NCBI GenBank assembly: GCA_034509755.1
Contig: CM067543.1
Location: forward strand, 15,748,954-15,812,953
Origin: Anisodus tanguticus
Lineage: Eukaryota > Streptophyta > Magnoliopsida > Solanales > Solanaceae
Length of the DNA stretch: 64,000 bases
Direction of reading: 5' to 3'
This document shows, piece after piece, positions 8,895 to 22,391 of this stretch; position 1 is the stretch's first letter, and every line of letters starts with the position of its first letter. The notes beneath the pieces are model-generated. The model did no database searches. It had not been told where the DNA came from and was given only the letters and a program-made list of their open reading frames with translations. The position numbers and the translations under genes were made by a program.

Positions 8895-11382
8895 TGTCAC
8901 ACCCTACTCTTATGGGGTGTGGCCAGCACCCATCGCTGAATGCCCGAGCATACCAATCCTAATACCTGTAGCATATTCCCATAAAACGTGGGTCGACAAG
9001 ACCCCTGACAAGGATTACGTGATCAAGACATGACCACTTGCATGCAAAAAATGCCCAAGACATATACATATATATACAAAAAGGACGACAAGGCCAAAAT
9101 GAACACAACAAGTCTACTAAGGAGACCGACAAGGCCATACAAGACCACTATACACAAACGACTGTCTACAAGCCTCTAAAGAGTGTATCATCAACATGTG
9201 GTCAGCATAGGGCCGTGCCATACCCAACCATATACATATATGAAACTATCATACCTATCAGCTCACTAGACAGCTTCAAAAGAAGAGCATGACAATCCTT
9301 AGCTGGGTTGAGTCACCTACTACATGGTATCTCCTGAGTCTCTATCTATACCTGCAGGCATGAAATGTAGTGCCCCAGAAAGGGACATCCGTACAAAATA
9401 TTTACTGAATATGTAAGGTAGGAAATATATAAATAAAGGATGAAATATGAAAGAAGGGTATCGAAGTCAACCTAAAACTCATAACAAGCCTTTGAGGGCC
9501 TACCTATCATGACTATGAGTATGTATGTATATATTGTAAAAATTATGCCACTCATCGAGGCCATATGTATATAATATAGTATCAAGCCACTTTGTGGGGA
9601 AAATCATGTCATATCATATCGTACCCGGCCTCGTAGAGGAATCGGTCGTACCCGACCCAAATATAGGACTCGGTACATATCAAAAACAAATTGCAGTGGT
9701 GTGTGCATATAAGTGTCGTACTCGATCGACTATAGCGTGGCTCGGTAAGAAAATAGATACATATATATAAGTGCAATGCAAGATAATGACTCTGAAGGAC
9801 CTTATGGATTCACTTTGAGTGACTTAAGGTCATTATCCTTCGATTATCGTTATGTAATTATGTTTGTGTCAATTGTCCATGAGTTCACAAGGACCATAGA
9901 AAGTTATAATATTCAAAGACAATAAAGGCAGGAGGTGTTTCCAACAAAGAATAAAAATAAGAGCCATACAACATATATCAATACGAAACAATAAAGTTCA
10001 AAAGCTTTAATCTCAAGGGTAGAGTTCCTTTTTGAAGTGACATCGTTATGGTTATGTTTATTTATGGATCATGTAAAAAGAATTAAGGAGTAAGACTTAC
10101 ATAACTTGTTAGCAGGGATATACTACTCCTATGATGCCTCACTCATCGTATAATTGTCAACCTGAACAATTAAGACAATCCATATCAATATCCAATCAAT
10201 GATTTCATAATTTCGTTATTGCGACATTTCGTCGAACACTTAGTGTGCATAATCTAGTTATCTTGTTTTCATGGTAGCCAAGATAACATAATCCTCCCAT
10301 CATCATCCAACACAATTCCAAGATTACAACAATCATATTCTACAAGTTCTTAATCCAAACTCTTTTCAAGGATTCAACAACATCAATTTGACAACCAATA
10401 CAACCACCCTTATGTTCGACTATGGTGTTTACCTTAACCTTCCATGGATTTATTTATTACAAGATTACTCAATCTAGGAGAAGCTTTGAGATACCAAGAA
10501 TAACAAGAATCATATTTTAATCATCCAAGTGATCCTTCACACCAAAGCTCCTTTAAATGTTTTGAGACTTCCGAGTTATTTTCGACAATCCAAGGGAGTT
10601 TCTGAGATGACCCAACCTTTCTTGAGGGGAAATTCACATAATAATCTTGTAAAATAGTTCCTTAATGGTATGTATGTCTTGCAGGTGGGTTTGAGAGCAT
10701 GTAGGTTTAATTTGGGGCTAAAATAAAATGAAATGAAGAGTGAGTCGAGATTAAGCTTTATATAGGGCAGCCCACCGCCTTGCATATGCGGCCCCATATG
10801 TGGCGCATATGCCCATATGCTGTAGAATACGCCACCGCATATGGTGGCAGTGGGGTGGTGAAGAAGAGGCCTTGATCTGCTGCCTCATCCGCGATGCAGA
10901 ATGGATTCTGTGGAGCGAAACGCTTAGTGTATCGTCCTATCTTCATCAAACTTCATCGTGATATAATTCCTTTGATCCCAATGACTTATAACCATCCATA
11001 GACGTTTTGAAAATCCATTTATATCATACATAACCCACAAAATGGGGTTTGAGTCATCGGCATTTAAATTGGTTAATCGGGTTCTCAAACGTAAGCGAAA
11101 TAACTAGTAGAACTCAGAATCTTTTAGAGATGTTTCCGACTTGTGCCCAAGGCCTTCCTTGTCCTTTTTGTGAACATTATACTTTTCTCATATTGTATCG
11201 GCTTGATTTGACACACTCAACATAAGGATTATAAGTATGATGGGCACAACGACGCTTTAAACTCGCATGACTCCTGTAGTTCCAATTCGACCATTCCTTA
11301 ACCTTTCCAATAGAACCTTCTTCCTTAGCTTATGTTTCTTCAATTAAGGTATATTTGATATGAGAATTTATGGGGAGTAACA
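8895..11382 (-). mobile_element. Solo LTR (2.49 kb) with perfect 5-bp target duplication
   Basis: On the minus strand it begins tgttactccccat and ends gggtgtgaca. The bases flanking it are catcg at 8890-8894 and catcg at 11383-11387, an exact 5-bp duplication. There is no internal region, so a whole element inserted and was later reduced to one LTR by recombination. Near 10780-10850 a GC-richer part carries several catatg palindromes (for example gccccatatgtggcgcatat). Open frames inside (10576-10949 minus, 9038-9292 plus) show no domain. Confidence 0.9.
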
Positions 11383-13857
11383 CATCGAACCCTTGTTGAT
11401 GATTTACTGGAATACCATAAGTCCTTCAAGAAATATAATATGGGCCACCCGGCCCTGACTGAATAAGTTTAACCCGAGACTAAGTGTTCAATTTCTAAAT
11501 CCTTGATAGTCACCTAACCTCATTCCAAATCAACTAGTAAGCTTTCTATAAGCATGCTATGACCTATTCCATCTCTTTTGATCATGAACAATCAATCACG
11601 TGCCGTCATCTATGACCTCAAAAGCTGGATTCTATCCAATCCATCCATTTAGCACCGAAGAACTATATCCTTGATTGTAATCTTGATACTCTTCATCGTT
11701 TACTCGATACATAAGCCTGATGGAATCACATGAATTATAAATACATCAAACCTTCCTTTTACTATCAATTAACTTTCCCACAACTCTGGACAACTCATCG
11801 GACCTCTATCTATCATATCTCGCTAGTTACCAGCCTTACCAATTTCTAACATATCAACCTTACCTTCCATTTACCTTACATGCTCAATTTCTTCCAAGTT
11901 CTTTATTACCTGAAACACTCATCCATTCTAATAATCAACAATGCTTCAACACAATCTACCACCAGTTTCCAATCGTAGACCCCATGGAATATTCATCGTA
12001 ACACTTAGTCAACTACCATAGACCTACTCCTCAAGCGTGCTAAACCATTTCACCCGGTCTAAATGATGTGAAAATAAGGCCACTATAATCCATATCTAAC
12101 CCAAGAATTTCCATTGTTTCAAATCCAAATCCTTCCATATCCCAAGAGGCACCTTACTCATTCCAAATTAGATGAACCACACATTTAGCGATATTCTTAC
12201 ATTTCCACATTTCATTTCAATCACGTTCAAGACTAATAACCGACCATTACTCAAACCTTCTCCAGAGCGTACTGAAGTATCATAGGCCTAACTAAATAGC
12301 TGAACCAATCCTAGAAATAGTAGGACACTGCATATCTCACAACAGGGAATTTCCCTTACCTCACTCGAACCTTTAAACTAGATGTTCTTCCCTATAAGAC
12401 ACATCCTATGTACCATCCTTTATAAAATTCATTCACTATAAAAGGCACCGGCCCACTCTGCTTACTCTAACCAACAATCACTTAGTACCCAAGCGATAAC
12501 TCCAACCATCATTGAACTTCTCCTTAATATGAAGGTTGATCCTTAATTACCGAACGTACACTCTGGCTAACATCCTCATATAGTTTTGTCGGAACACCCA
12601 AGACAAAATCTTTAACTAAAATAATCATTCTTCAATATTCATCTATACGTTCACTGACTCGATCATCAATACCCGAAGCTTTTCACAACTAGAGTTAGAT
12701 CAAACCATCATCAATTTGTTACCGTAAATATCCCCATTGACCTATACCCTATTTGAGGGTCTATTATGATGCTTGCCTGCAAAAAAACAACCCTTACCTT
12801 ATTTTTCCAAATCGTAACCCATCCAACTAACCGTGCAATTTTCCCCGTCCTTCCATCAACTTCCAAAGTCATTATACCCATAATCATAGAACCCCTCAAG
12901 TACTACCCTTTACATACCATGCCCACAAATCTTATCCAATAACTAGATGCAATACCAAATAATTCCTTAAATAGAACACCACACATGTCCAGTGTTAGAG
13001 TCATTCCTATTAGTTGATCTCTAGCTTCCATTAGCCTATGACGTAGTCCAACGTACCAACTTATATAAAATCACTTACACTTACTCTATACTAAAACGCT
13101 GCAAAATAACTCCCAAATTAACAATCTCTTGGTTTTATCAATCCCTTTTTATCACTAACTTCAAACACCAAGAGACCCTATGAACACACTCCTTATTTGG
13201 AGCAACACAACTGTCTATTTCCATAAGCTTCACTCGCCACAAATTACCATGCCACCTACCCCAGAACATATATTCATTGCTTAAAGGAACCCATAATCAT
13301 TAGATCTTACTCTGCTACCACAATTCGATCAAGTCGAAGCCAACTAAATCTTTCATAACTTATACAACATCCACCCTCGTATATTTTGCAACATAACCTA
13401 ATAAGTGCATTAGATACTAATTTTTCCCGTCATATACCAGAGATTGATCCATTCAATTTCTTTCTCTTGCACCTCTGTATTATCATTCCCACATTCCAAG
13501 AATATCACCAAATTTAGGAGTGACAATCATAACCCCAATCAACTATACCTTCAATTCCTAGCTGAAGACTAAACTTGGCCACGCGTCTGTATCATGGTAA
13601 CACATCTCATATCCTATAGCGCTATGCCATATTGAATCACTCACATATGAATTTAAGAGCATGTCACCACCATCAATAATAGAATAAGAAGAAGAAGTTT
13701 CAGATACCAATTTGATTCAACTTAGCACGAAAGGAATGAAGAAATTGAAGTTTTCTAAATGTCTCATAGCTTTTCGAAGATAAGTATGGACGTCTCTGCA
13801 CCAATTCTTGAGACTCTACTAGACATTGCTCTTGTATTTAAGACCGTTTAACCTAAA

Positions 13858-13869
13858 GCTATGATACCA
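13858..13869 (-). promoter_or_regulatory. Primer binding site of the minus LARD-like element
   Basis: The minus strand reads tggtatcatagc three bases after the LTR end, a tRNA-Met type primer site. It fixes 13874-20163 as the 5' LTR of a minus-strand element. Confidence 0.75.
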
Positions 13870-13873
13870 AATT

Positions 13874-16800
13874 TGTCACTATCCTTTTTAAGAATCATGG
13901 TGGCACCTACACTTTTTCTCTGATAGTCAAACCACTCCCAACTCATTAGCATAATATAAGAAATTAATGCGGAAACATAACATAATACTTATATAAGTTG
14001 TCGATCATAATATATGTAGAACATAATTCTGAAACATCAAATACAACCCCAAAAGATCTAGTCAATAATATAAGAGCTCTAACTGTCAATACATAACTCA
14101 AACTGATAAAGAACATAGTCTAAGTTTGAACATGTCTCTCAAATAAAAATAAAAACAAGGAAAGATAGATGAAATCCAAGGACATACTGGAAGGTAGCAT
14201 CCTCACCTTGAAAACTGATAATCAACCGGCTCGAACTCGAACTCGAGGTTCCGAACTGGTATATGGAGTTGTATCTGCATATAGAAAGAATGTAACAAGT
14301 GTAGTATGAGCATATAATACCCCATAGGCATCATAGATTGACATCGACGGAAGACGCTCAATAGAGATAAATATCAAGTAATCCTATACTAGACTATTCA
14401 ATAATCAATGTAAGTCACATTATTCACATAAAATCCATAGAATTAATAAGTCACCTTATTCACGTAAGACTTCAACCATAGTCAAGCACAATTCAGTTCA
14501 TATTCAATGCAAGGACCCCACACTCTTTACCAATCCATCAGTAAACTCTATATAAATCATATTCATGTTGTCACCACCTACCTAAGCTATCCAATCATCA
14601 AATAGGACAAGTTGAATCTCATACACAACAAATTATCATAATCCTTTTCACGGGGTATCACAATTAGTCTAATCATAACACATTAACTTCTTATTCCTCT
14701 AACACATTTTGGTTGATTACGGTTCTATACAAGTAAGGGCAGGATAAATATTAGTCATTTAAAATCCTCAATAAGCTCTAAGTAGAAGCACACACTATTT
14801 ATCATTTTTTAGGGAGGGGATCTACACATGCATAATGTATGTAATGACCCGTTCAGTCGTTATGAACTTTCTACCTAATTTTCTTATAACTTATAACTCT
14901 CCTCCGGGAATTCGCTGATGAAAATACTAGTGGGAATCATAACTTAAGTAACTCCTATGGATTTGGAAAGGAATTTGATCAAAGTGAAGTGTTCCTGAAA
15001 AGACTATTTCTGCCCTGACGGAATCGTGTCCGCTGGCATCCGCTCCAACGGAGAATTTTCTGCCCCGGCGTTTAGATGAGGTGTCAAGTGCCTTTGCCCC
15101 AATGATCCCATTATTTATCGTAGTGCATCCATGCTGGCAGAATCGAGTCTGCCATGGCGAAAGCGCTGATAATCAGTTTGTTTTAAAAGCCCTAAATTAT
15201 CTCATCTTTCCCCAAAAATTGTTTTCCTCGAATGAGAGCTGACCTGAGGAGCCTCCCTGTCCATTTTGCCAAAACTTCCTCTTGAAATGTAATCTTTCCT
15301 TCCTTATGATTGTTATTATATGTTTATGGTGCTTGGGGTAAAGCATATAATAGAAAACATGAATTAAAGACTCTTTGGTATTTGAATTTGATAGAACCAA
15401 GATCTTATGATGTAAAAAAAATGGGTAAAATCTGACCATGTTGTAATGTTTAATTTGATTACAGAACCTTTTCTTTAATTAGGAAAGAACCTAGGGTTAC
15501 ATATTGGGGTTTCTTGGGTAATATGAAATTGAGGACCTAAATGAAATTTTCTTTCAAATTAATTTCAGGTTATACCTAATAATCACGTTTAAAGACATTT
15601 TTAGTAATAAAGTGTGGATTTTGACATCATGGGCCGGGGATGGGGGTGTAGGTGTTTTGTGTTTGGTTGAGAACTATGTCCTTATGTGTTTGTCTTGATA
15701 TTAATATGTAGAATTTGAGTGTTAGACTAAGTTCGCTAATAGGAGTCACGAAGATTCAGAAACACGCATTAAGGATCAACCGCTCATGGTCCATGCTCGG
15801 TATTGGGGTAGGCTACAGTTTAGTTTTTCGAGACTTCGATAGAAATGCGTAATTAGTTATAAATATTTAGGGGTATTAGGCGTGTTTGGGGGTCCCACTC
15901 AGACAATTGTGATGAACGTTTAAGAGGGTACCGATGTTGAACCGTGATGATGGGGTTTGGGGATTAGTCTTGTGCTGGTTCCGACTGCTGATTATTTGGG
16001 CTTGTCACCACATGTGGGATTATTGCCATAGTTGTTTGATATGTTTACTCATTACACATGCTTTCGATATGATATCTTGAAATGTACTTGGATTGTATAT
16101 TTGTATTGAATTCTTTAAGGCATATATGATATTTTCATCTCTTATTTGGTTGCATCTTATTGTATTATGATATCTTGCCTTATATTTTCATTTACATTCA
16201 TACATTCATGGTTCTGTGGTATCGATATGAGAGTGGTATGGATATGCTATGGCCCCAAGAGGCTGAAAAGGTAAGAACACTTTTGAGATTATGGCAACAC
16301 TACGATGATATTGATATGCGGGGATTGTAGGTCCACGCTTGCAACATGATATTATTACAGCTAAGAGCTGGGCTCCGTGATCCGATAAGTTATTCCAGAG
16401 CGGAGGGGTATATGGACTTCAATGGTCCCCCATGGGTGTACGGATCATAATAAACCTCGACATACTGTACACTGGATTGAGAAAGGTACCTTGTATATGC
16501 ATTGCATCCTCAATCATAGATTCATTAATACATTGATTACTTGTGGTGTGATAACATGGCATGGATTTGTAAGTGGAACTAGGGGTGATTTACTCATATA
16601 TGAGATCATTGATTAAATCAATTATGTGGACCTATTTGGTTGCCTATTGGCTTGCTCTCTGTGGATTGGCTGTGTGGCTACTCTTTATGTGTCTGGTAGT
16701 CGATGTTGAACTTATCTGTATTAGTGGATTCATTGGCTTGTAATTTCTTAGTGGGCAACTAGGTCAATGCTTAATGGTCTAGCATGGATTATGGGTATAA

Positions 16801-19800
16801 CCGTGGGGTTGGGTTATGTGTTGGGATTAAAGATGTCTAATTTGTAATTTATGTTTGAAGGTGAAAGTAAGGGTTAGGGAACTACTTATTCATTGCGGTA
16901 AGAGTCTAATATACTAAAAGAGTGTTTTGTTTGTAATTGGATTTGGCCATACTTAGGTTTAAGACTAGTGGTATAATTACAAATTATGTGTTCTTTATCC
17001 TACGTGTTATCTTGTGGATGGTCTAAGGAAATGGAATAATAAACTGTGCATCTGACTTACTTGTGTTATTAAACAGTGTGGTAGGGCCTAATATGATTTC
17101 TGACATTACTAAGTCTAGGTGTGAGATTAGAGGATTACTGGGAAATATGAACGTATATGGAATTAAGTGTTTCATGACATATTTGAGGATTGTTAGCTAC
17201 ATGACTTGTATAACTTGATGTGTGTGGTGCCAATATGAATGGTAAACTTACGCATTATAAATCATACGTGTTAGTGAACCTCTATGAGATTAGACTAATT
17301 GTAAATTCTATGATCTGTTCTGTAAGTAGCATGACTTATTCGGCTTATTGATTTGCTAGTGATAGGATTATGTGGTCTCAACTTGGTATTTATCTTTAAT
17401 TATGTAGCTTCCGTCGTTGTCGGGCTATAATGTCTATGAGGGTACATTCTGTACTCATGCTACACTTGCTGTATCTTTTCTAGATGCATCTATCAAGTCT
17501 ATTAGGTTGCATTTTGGAGCATGGGAAGTTGAGGCAGACTACGCTATTCAGTGGCCTTAGTTTCTATCTTATGTAAATTTTTCCTTCATTCGAGCAATAT
17601 TGTTATTTTTCGCATTCAGATATTGTATCGTACAGTCCATGTATAAGTTACACCAGGTTCTGGGGAAGAAAATTTTGTTGTACAAATCTGTTGTCTTATG
17701 ATTCAATAAGTTTCTTCTCGATTGAAATTTTATTCTCTTCAGCATTGTTTAAAACCTTTTTAAAGATTGTTTTGGGAAATTAGTTCGCCTACCGGGGAGA
17801 TTGTGTAGGTGCCACTACGACGCCCGTGATTTGGGTCGTGACAATATACAAGTCATTTAACAACCACGACAATATTCCAGTTACCACAACAACATGCCGA
17901 TCAGTTCTTTACAAGACTCTCAATCAAATAAGGTTACCAATTATCATGCAATACAAGACTTGTTCAGTTCTCTAATGACCGACATGATAGTACTACCAAC
18001 TAGATCTACTGACCATACATAGTTCAACAATGAGTACTCAGACTCATAAAGGGGTAACCACACAACCATTACACAGAGAACATGCCAATCATGGCACCCA
18101 ATCCAGTCGAATACAATCACTCCAATAATTTATTCGGGTATCGCCCAAGTTCCAATAACCAATCCATATCATATTACCGAGCCACAAATAATGAATGCAT
18201 AATGAATGTATGATATGAATGCAATGCATATGACAGGTACCTTTATCATCAAATATACAAACGTTCAAATTTTATAAACTGCACACCCATGGGGGACCCA
18301 CAAAGTCCATATACTCCTTCGGAATTTCACCATGGGATCTTGGCTATAATAATTGTTGCAGGCGTGCAACCCATTCCCCCGCGTATCATCACCATCCGAA
18401 ATTTCCCATCGAATCCCAACTCTGTGGCTGTAGTATCATTATCAATCAATATTGCCAATCTCATAAGTATTCGTACCTTCCCGATCCCTTAGACCACAAC
18501 ATTTTCATACCACTCCAAATTAATATTATCAGAACCATGAGTGTATGAATGCAAATGGCAATTCAAGGCAAGAAATCAATATGTAATGAGATGCAATCAA
18601 ATACAGAGATGTCTATCACATGCTTTCAAGAATTCAATAACATATAATCTAAGTACGATCATGATCTCATATAGAAATCACATGTGATGAATAAACATAA
18701 CAATAACAAGTATGGCGATGAGCCCACATAATGGCGACAAACCCAATCAATAGTAGTCGAAACCATCTGAAGGCTGATTCTCTAAATCAACCGTCATCAC
18801 AGTTTAGTCGTAACACATATACTATTCGATAATATAAAGCTTACACATAATACAAGGACTTAGTCCTTAAACAAATCAAAACTTCAACAAGCAAGCCCGG
18901 GCCCACGTCATCAAGACTCAAACTTTATTAGTGAAAAAGTATGAACACATACTAGGTAATCATATCCTTAAGTTAATTAGAATCCTAAGCTCATTTGGAC
19001 CTTCAATTGAACAACTTAAAAAAACCTCAAATCATAAACCCTAGAATTTCCCCCAAATCAAAAAGAATTTGTATAATCAAATTAAACTCCACAACATGAT
19101 TATCTATCATATTCCATTACTAATTTACAATATTAAAGTAACCTAATCCATAAAACACCCTTAAATCAAAGTCTCATCCTCTCTTATTCTATCATGAATA
19201 TTAGAACTCATTATCCAAAATTAAAGTCTATACCAATACTAGAGCCTTAAAATATGAAATAAAATCACAAAGGGTGAAGAATTATACCTCTAATGAAGAA
19301 CTTGACCCCAACCTTCATGATTCCCCCATGGACAACCCTAGAACCGAGATGCGGTATTTGGGAAAAGTGATTTCGACCTAGGCTCTTTGAAACAACGATT
19401 ACACTCCAGCAGAATCGACTTCGCTGGCGCAATCTCGCTTCAGCGGACAAAAAGCTCACTGAGGCACATTACTTGACACCTCGCCTTAGAGCAACAACGA
19501 AAAAATACTTTGCTATGGCGCATTCGCCTCTGCATTAAAACCCTCGCTAGGGAGAAACACTCAAAAAATCTAAGAACCCACTTTTGTGAGTCAACCTCCG
19601 CAGAGGCGGACATGTAGGAGAGGACAACAGTACCACTGGGGCGGACACCAGAAACTAGCAATATGGAATATTTCCAAACTTTCAGTAAATACCTGAAACA
19701 CTCCTGAGATACCCCGGACGCCAAACCAGACAAGCTCTCCCAAGGTAAACAGTGCTACAAACTCTCTCGCACCCTCGGATTCCCGTCTAACTAAGGTAAT

Positions 19801-20163
19801 ATATACTTTACTAAAGAATCGCCTAAATTAGCCAAATATCACAATTTCACTGTTAAGACCACTAAGTACATCTAATTGTCACGGGAAGTGAATCAATGAC
19901 TTGACCAAGTCATAAATTATTCTCCGAAAATACCAAATGTGACAGAACCTGAAAATGAACCCATATACTTGAATGTCCAGTTTGAGTCAAACTATTTAAC
20001 TTTGAGGATCGTATTTTGGGTTTTCATATGAAAATCACATAAATAAACCTTGGCCTCCATGTCACCCATTCCCGTACATCACAAATCCCACACAGAGTCT
20101 ATGGAAAGGGTAAAATAGTCAATTAAGTGTCTTTAGCTAACAATGACCGGATGGGTCATTACA
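13874..20163 (-). repeat. 5' LTR of the minus LARD-like element, interrupted by a solo LTR
   Basis: The plus-strand ends are tgtcactatcc (13874) and gggtcattaca (20163), so on the minus strand the LTR starts tgtaatgaccc and ends aggatagtgaca, typical of long Tekay/Del-type LTRs in this window. Removing the inserted solo LTR (14840-17843) leaves about 3.29 kb. Words such as gaggtgtcaagt and the preceding Ser/Cys-codon-like GC tract are shared with 40436-40560 and 15060-15100, which shows that all three LTRs are one subfamily. Frames at 18289, 19265 and 19440 are not genes. Confidence 0.75.
14840..17843 (+). mobile_element. Solo LTR (3.0 kb), Tekay/Del-type, inserted into another LTR
   Basis: It starts tgtaatgacccgttcag and ends ttgggtcgtgaca. 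The flanks are atgta (14835-14839) and atata (17844-17848), a 5-bp target duplication with one change. It lies in opposite orientation to the surrounding LTR of the same subfamily. A middle part (gtgtttgggggtccc, cgaccattg-type words around 15870-16500) is repeated at 41250-41860. No internal region and no coding potential (frames at 15197 and 16422 are short and unrecognised). Confidence 0.8.
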
Positions 20164-21071
20164 GCGAGCAAGTCCGTAGCATCGTTTATACTTTGGTAGA
20201 ATATTTAGTTTGTATCAGGGAGGTCTCGGGTGAGTTTTGGGTGTTGGAGTGGAAAATTCATTGTTTTTTGATTGGTGTTGTTGGTGTAATCTCCCCTGCA
20301 ATATTTTGGCTGTACCTGCGGAGCCGCTTCTGCAAAAGTCGGTCCGCATATGCGAAGGATTGGGGAACTAGGAAGGGCCACTTTTGTGGAACCCTTGGCG
20401 CAGGTGTGAGGCCATATCTACAGACTTCAACGACTTCTGGGACATTTCGTCTAGTAAGTGGAAGCTGCTCCTGCGGCAATTTCCCCAAAGAATTGAGGCT
20501 GCTTCTATGAGGAATGGTCCACAGAAGCATAAATTGTTGGTATCAAAATGTTAAAACGCTTAGTTTGAATTATAGTTTTCACTTTTCAAAAAACTCAATT
20601 TCTAAGCTTGGTTTTGGCGAGAATCAAGGGTATTTCGACCATTTCTATTATGAGGTAAGATTTCAACCTTGTATTACTTATATTATCATGTTTCCTTACA
20701 TATTTTGTGGATTAAAATCTTGTTTTGGGTAAAAAAAAATGGTAGGGTTTTAAACCCAAGTTTCTAATTTATTTTTCATGAATTAATGCCAAGATTTAGG
20801 CCTTTATTGTTGATTCTTCTGTTTAGATTTGTTAATAAATGGGTAAACTACTACTAAGCATGAATTTCTAATTTAAATCCACGATTCCTATTTGATAATT
20901 AGGATTCTTCCAAAATTTGGGATTTTGATGAATAGGGTAATTGAAGGCCAAATTGTGATTAGTTTTTTTTTTATCAAATATAAGGATATGACTATTTAGA
21001 CCTTGGGTAGCATATTTCTAAACTACACTTCTAATTTTTCCCTCGTGGGCCCGGAGTCACTTTTGGATTGT
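20164..21071 (+). repeat. Tekay/Del-type LTR fragment, 5' truncated
   Basis: It begins inside an LTR at gcgagcaagtccgtagc, a point equivalent to ~350 bp into the LTR at 34090 (gagtgagttcgtagcg), and runs through an R/U5-like region with ttaatttttc-type AT-rich sequence and cctcgtgggcccg. That last motif matches cccttgtgggtccg at ~35255. The start was lost at the junction with the minus LTR and the end at the Athila LTR. Frames at 20127 and 20258 are not genes. Confidence 0.65.
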
Positions 21072-22374
21072 TGATATGCTCAAATTATACCTAAGTTATG
21101 GCATAAAGTGGACGTTATCAAATATATTAACCCAACAAGGTCCGGGTCGAATCCCACAGGGAATATGGTGAGAAAAGGTTACTATCGTATAGAATTACTT
21201 GAGGTACACTTTGTTCTAATTTCATAAAGGTTGTAAAGAATCGAATAATTCTAAAAGCTATATTGACTTGATATAAATTTAGATGATTAAGAAACCAAAA
21301 TTGTATCCCCGCTTAGGTTAGATGTTATGCTCTAGGTATTAACGTGATATACTCCTCATTGATTCTGTATTGTATGTACTTAATCTCTATGTTACTTTCT
21401 AATATTTCCCAATAGTTAACAAGTATATATTTTCATGATTTTCTCAAATGTATAAGATTGATTTTAAGAACGATTAATTATTCCAAGTAAAACTCCTCTT
21501 ATTTCTAAGTGAATTTATTAAATGAGAGCTAATATCCCGAGTTCTTGTTAATTATTTCTACAAAACCCTACTAACTTTCCCATGAAAAGCAGAATTTATT
21601 GGCTTAGATTAATGTTTGCAACCAGTAATCAACATGAATGAATAAGAAATAATTAAATAATAACAATCCACGATTTGTATATCAGTAAGAAAAACCTATT
21701 CACATAACACCCACCATTGGGTTCACAAATCAGAGAAGAGATTAGGTACTCATAGACAACAAAAAGACTTGAAATTGTCATTTGAACTTACAATGGAATT
21801 CGAAGACTAAACAACCATAACTTGTTATTGAAAACCTTCAAATACGCTCAATACTTGATACTATCGATACAAGTCTTAAAACTAATGATAAAATAATTAT
21901 GAAATCCTAAAAACTATTTATACAAGTCAAAAACTTGAAATTAAAACATGACAAAACAGCCTCTGTCGCTAAATTTGATGGAACGTACAATTAAGTACGG
22001 TCTGTATGTTATTTGACGGTGTATATAGATGGCCAGAAAATATGGTCAGTCAAAACTTTGATGGAACCGTAAAACATTTCTGAGAATTTCTCTTCTTACA
22101 TTAATGGAAATGACGCAGGATTATCCAGTCTGTCAAAATATTGATGGACCGTCAAATCCCACCGTCCCACATCTGTCCACTTGTAAGATCTCTACTTTTT
22201 TCTATCAGAACATGTTACAATCTAATTGTACGGTCCGTACAATCCTCAAAATTAGGGACTTTGCTTGATTTTCCTTGTTTTTGCTTTCTTTACATCAATT
22301 ACCTGAAACATAAATAAAATACATCAAAACGACATAAACTTGACTAAAATAAGTAAAACTTATACAACACATCA
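21072..22374 (-). repeat. Athila-like 3' LTR (minus)
   Basis: Plus-strand ends are tgatatgctcaaatta and tacaacacatca, so on the minus strand TG...CA. A purine tract follows at 22375-22391. The LTR contains ggtcgaatcccacaggg near the 21150 end. Length 1303 bp. The matching 5' LTR is not in the window. Confidence 0.75.
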
Positions 22375-22391
22375 ACACCCCCAACTTAAAG
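22375..22391 (-). promoter_or_regulatory. Athila-like polypurine tract
   Basis: On the minus strand the bases before the LTR read ctttaagttgggggtgt, a typical polypurine tract. This supports calling 21072-22374 the 3' LTR. Confidence 0.75.

Larger units (their letters stand above)
8538..13873 (-). mobile_element. Internal region of a LARD-like gypsy derivative (minus), split by a solo LTR
   Basis: Reading leftward from the primer site at 13858-13869, the sequence after the 5' LTR contains caatgtctagtagagtctc and attggtatctgaaact. These words also occur just after the 5' LTR of the plus-strand element at 36597-36760, so both share the same leader. I find no gag, protease, RT or integrase motif on either strand; the longest minus frame (12711-12899, 62 residues) is not recognisable. 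The region is 8538-8894 plus 11383-13873, the gap being the solo LTR 8895-11382. No 3' LTR exists at the left end, so the element is truncated near 8538. A large non-coding interior with ~3.3-kb LTRs fits a LARD (large retrotransposon derivative). Confidence 0.6.

Noticed and set aside
9038..9292. 84-residue plus-strand frame as a gene
   Set aside because: It lies wholly inside the solo LTR 8895-11382, is low complexity (Thr/Lys/Tyr from AT-rich codons) and has no domain.
20127..20732. Overlapping frames of 127, 90 and 72 residues near 20.1-20.7 kb
   Set aside because: They cross the border between a minus LTR and a plus LTR fragment, on both strands, without recognisable motifs. Translations of GC-richer LTR sequence.
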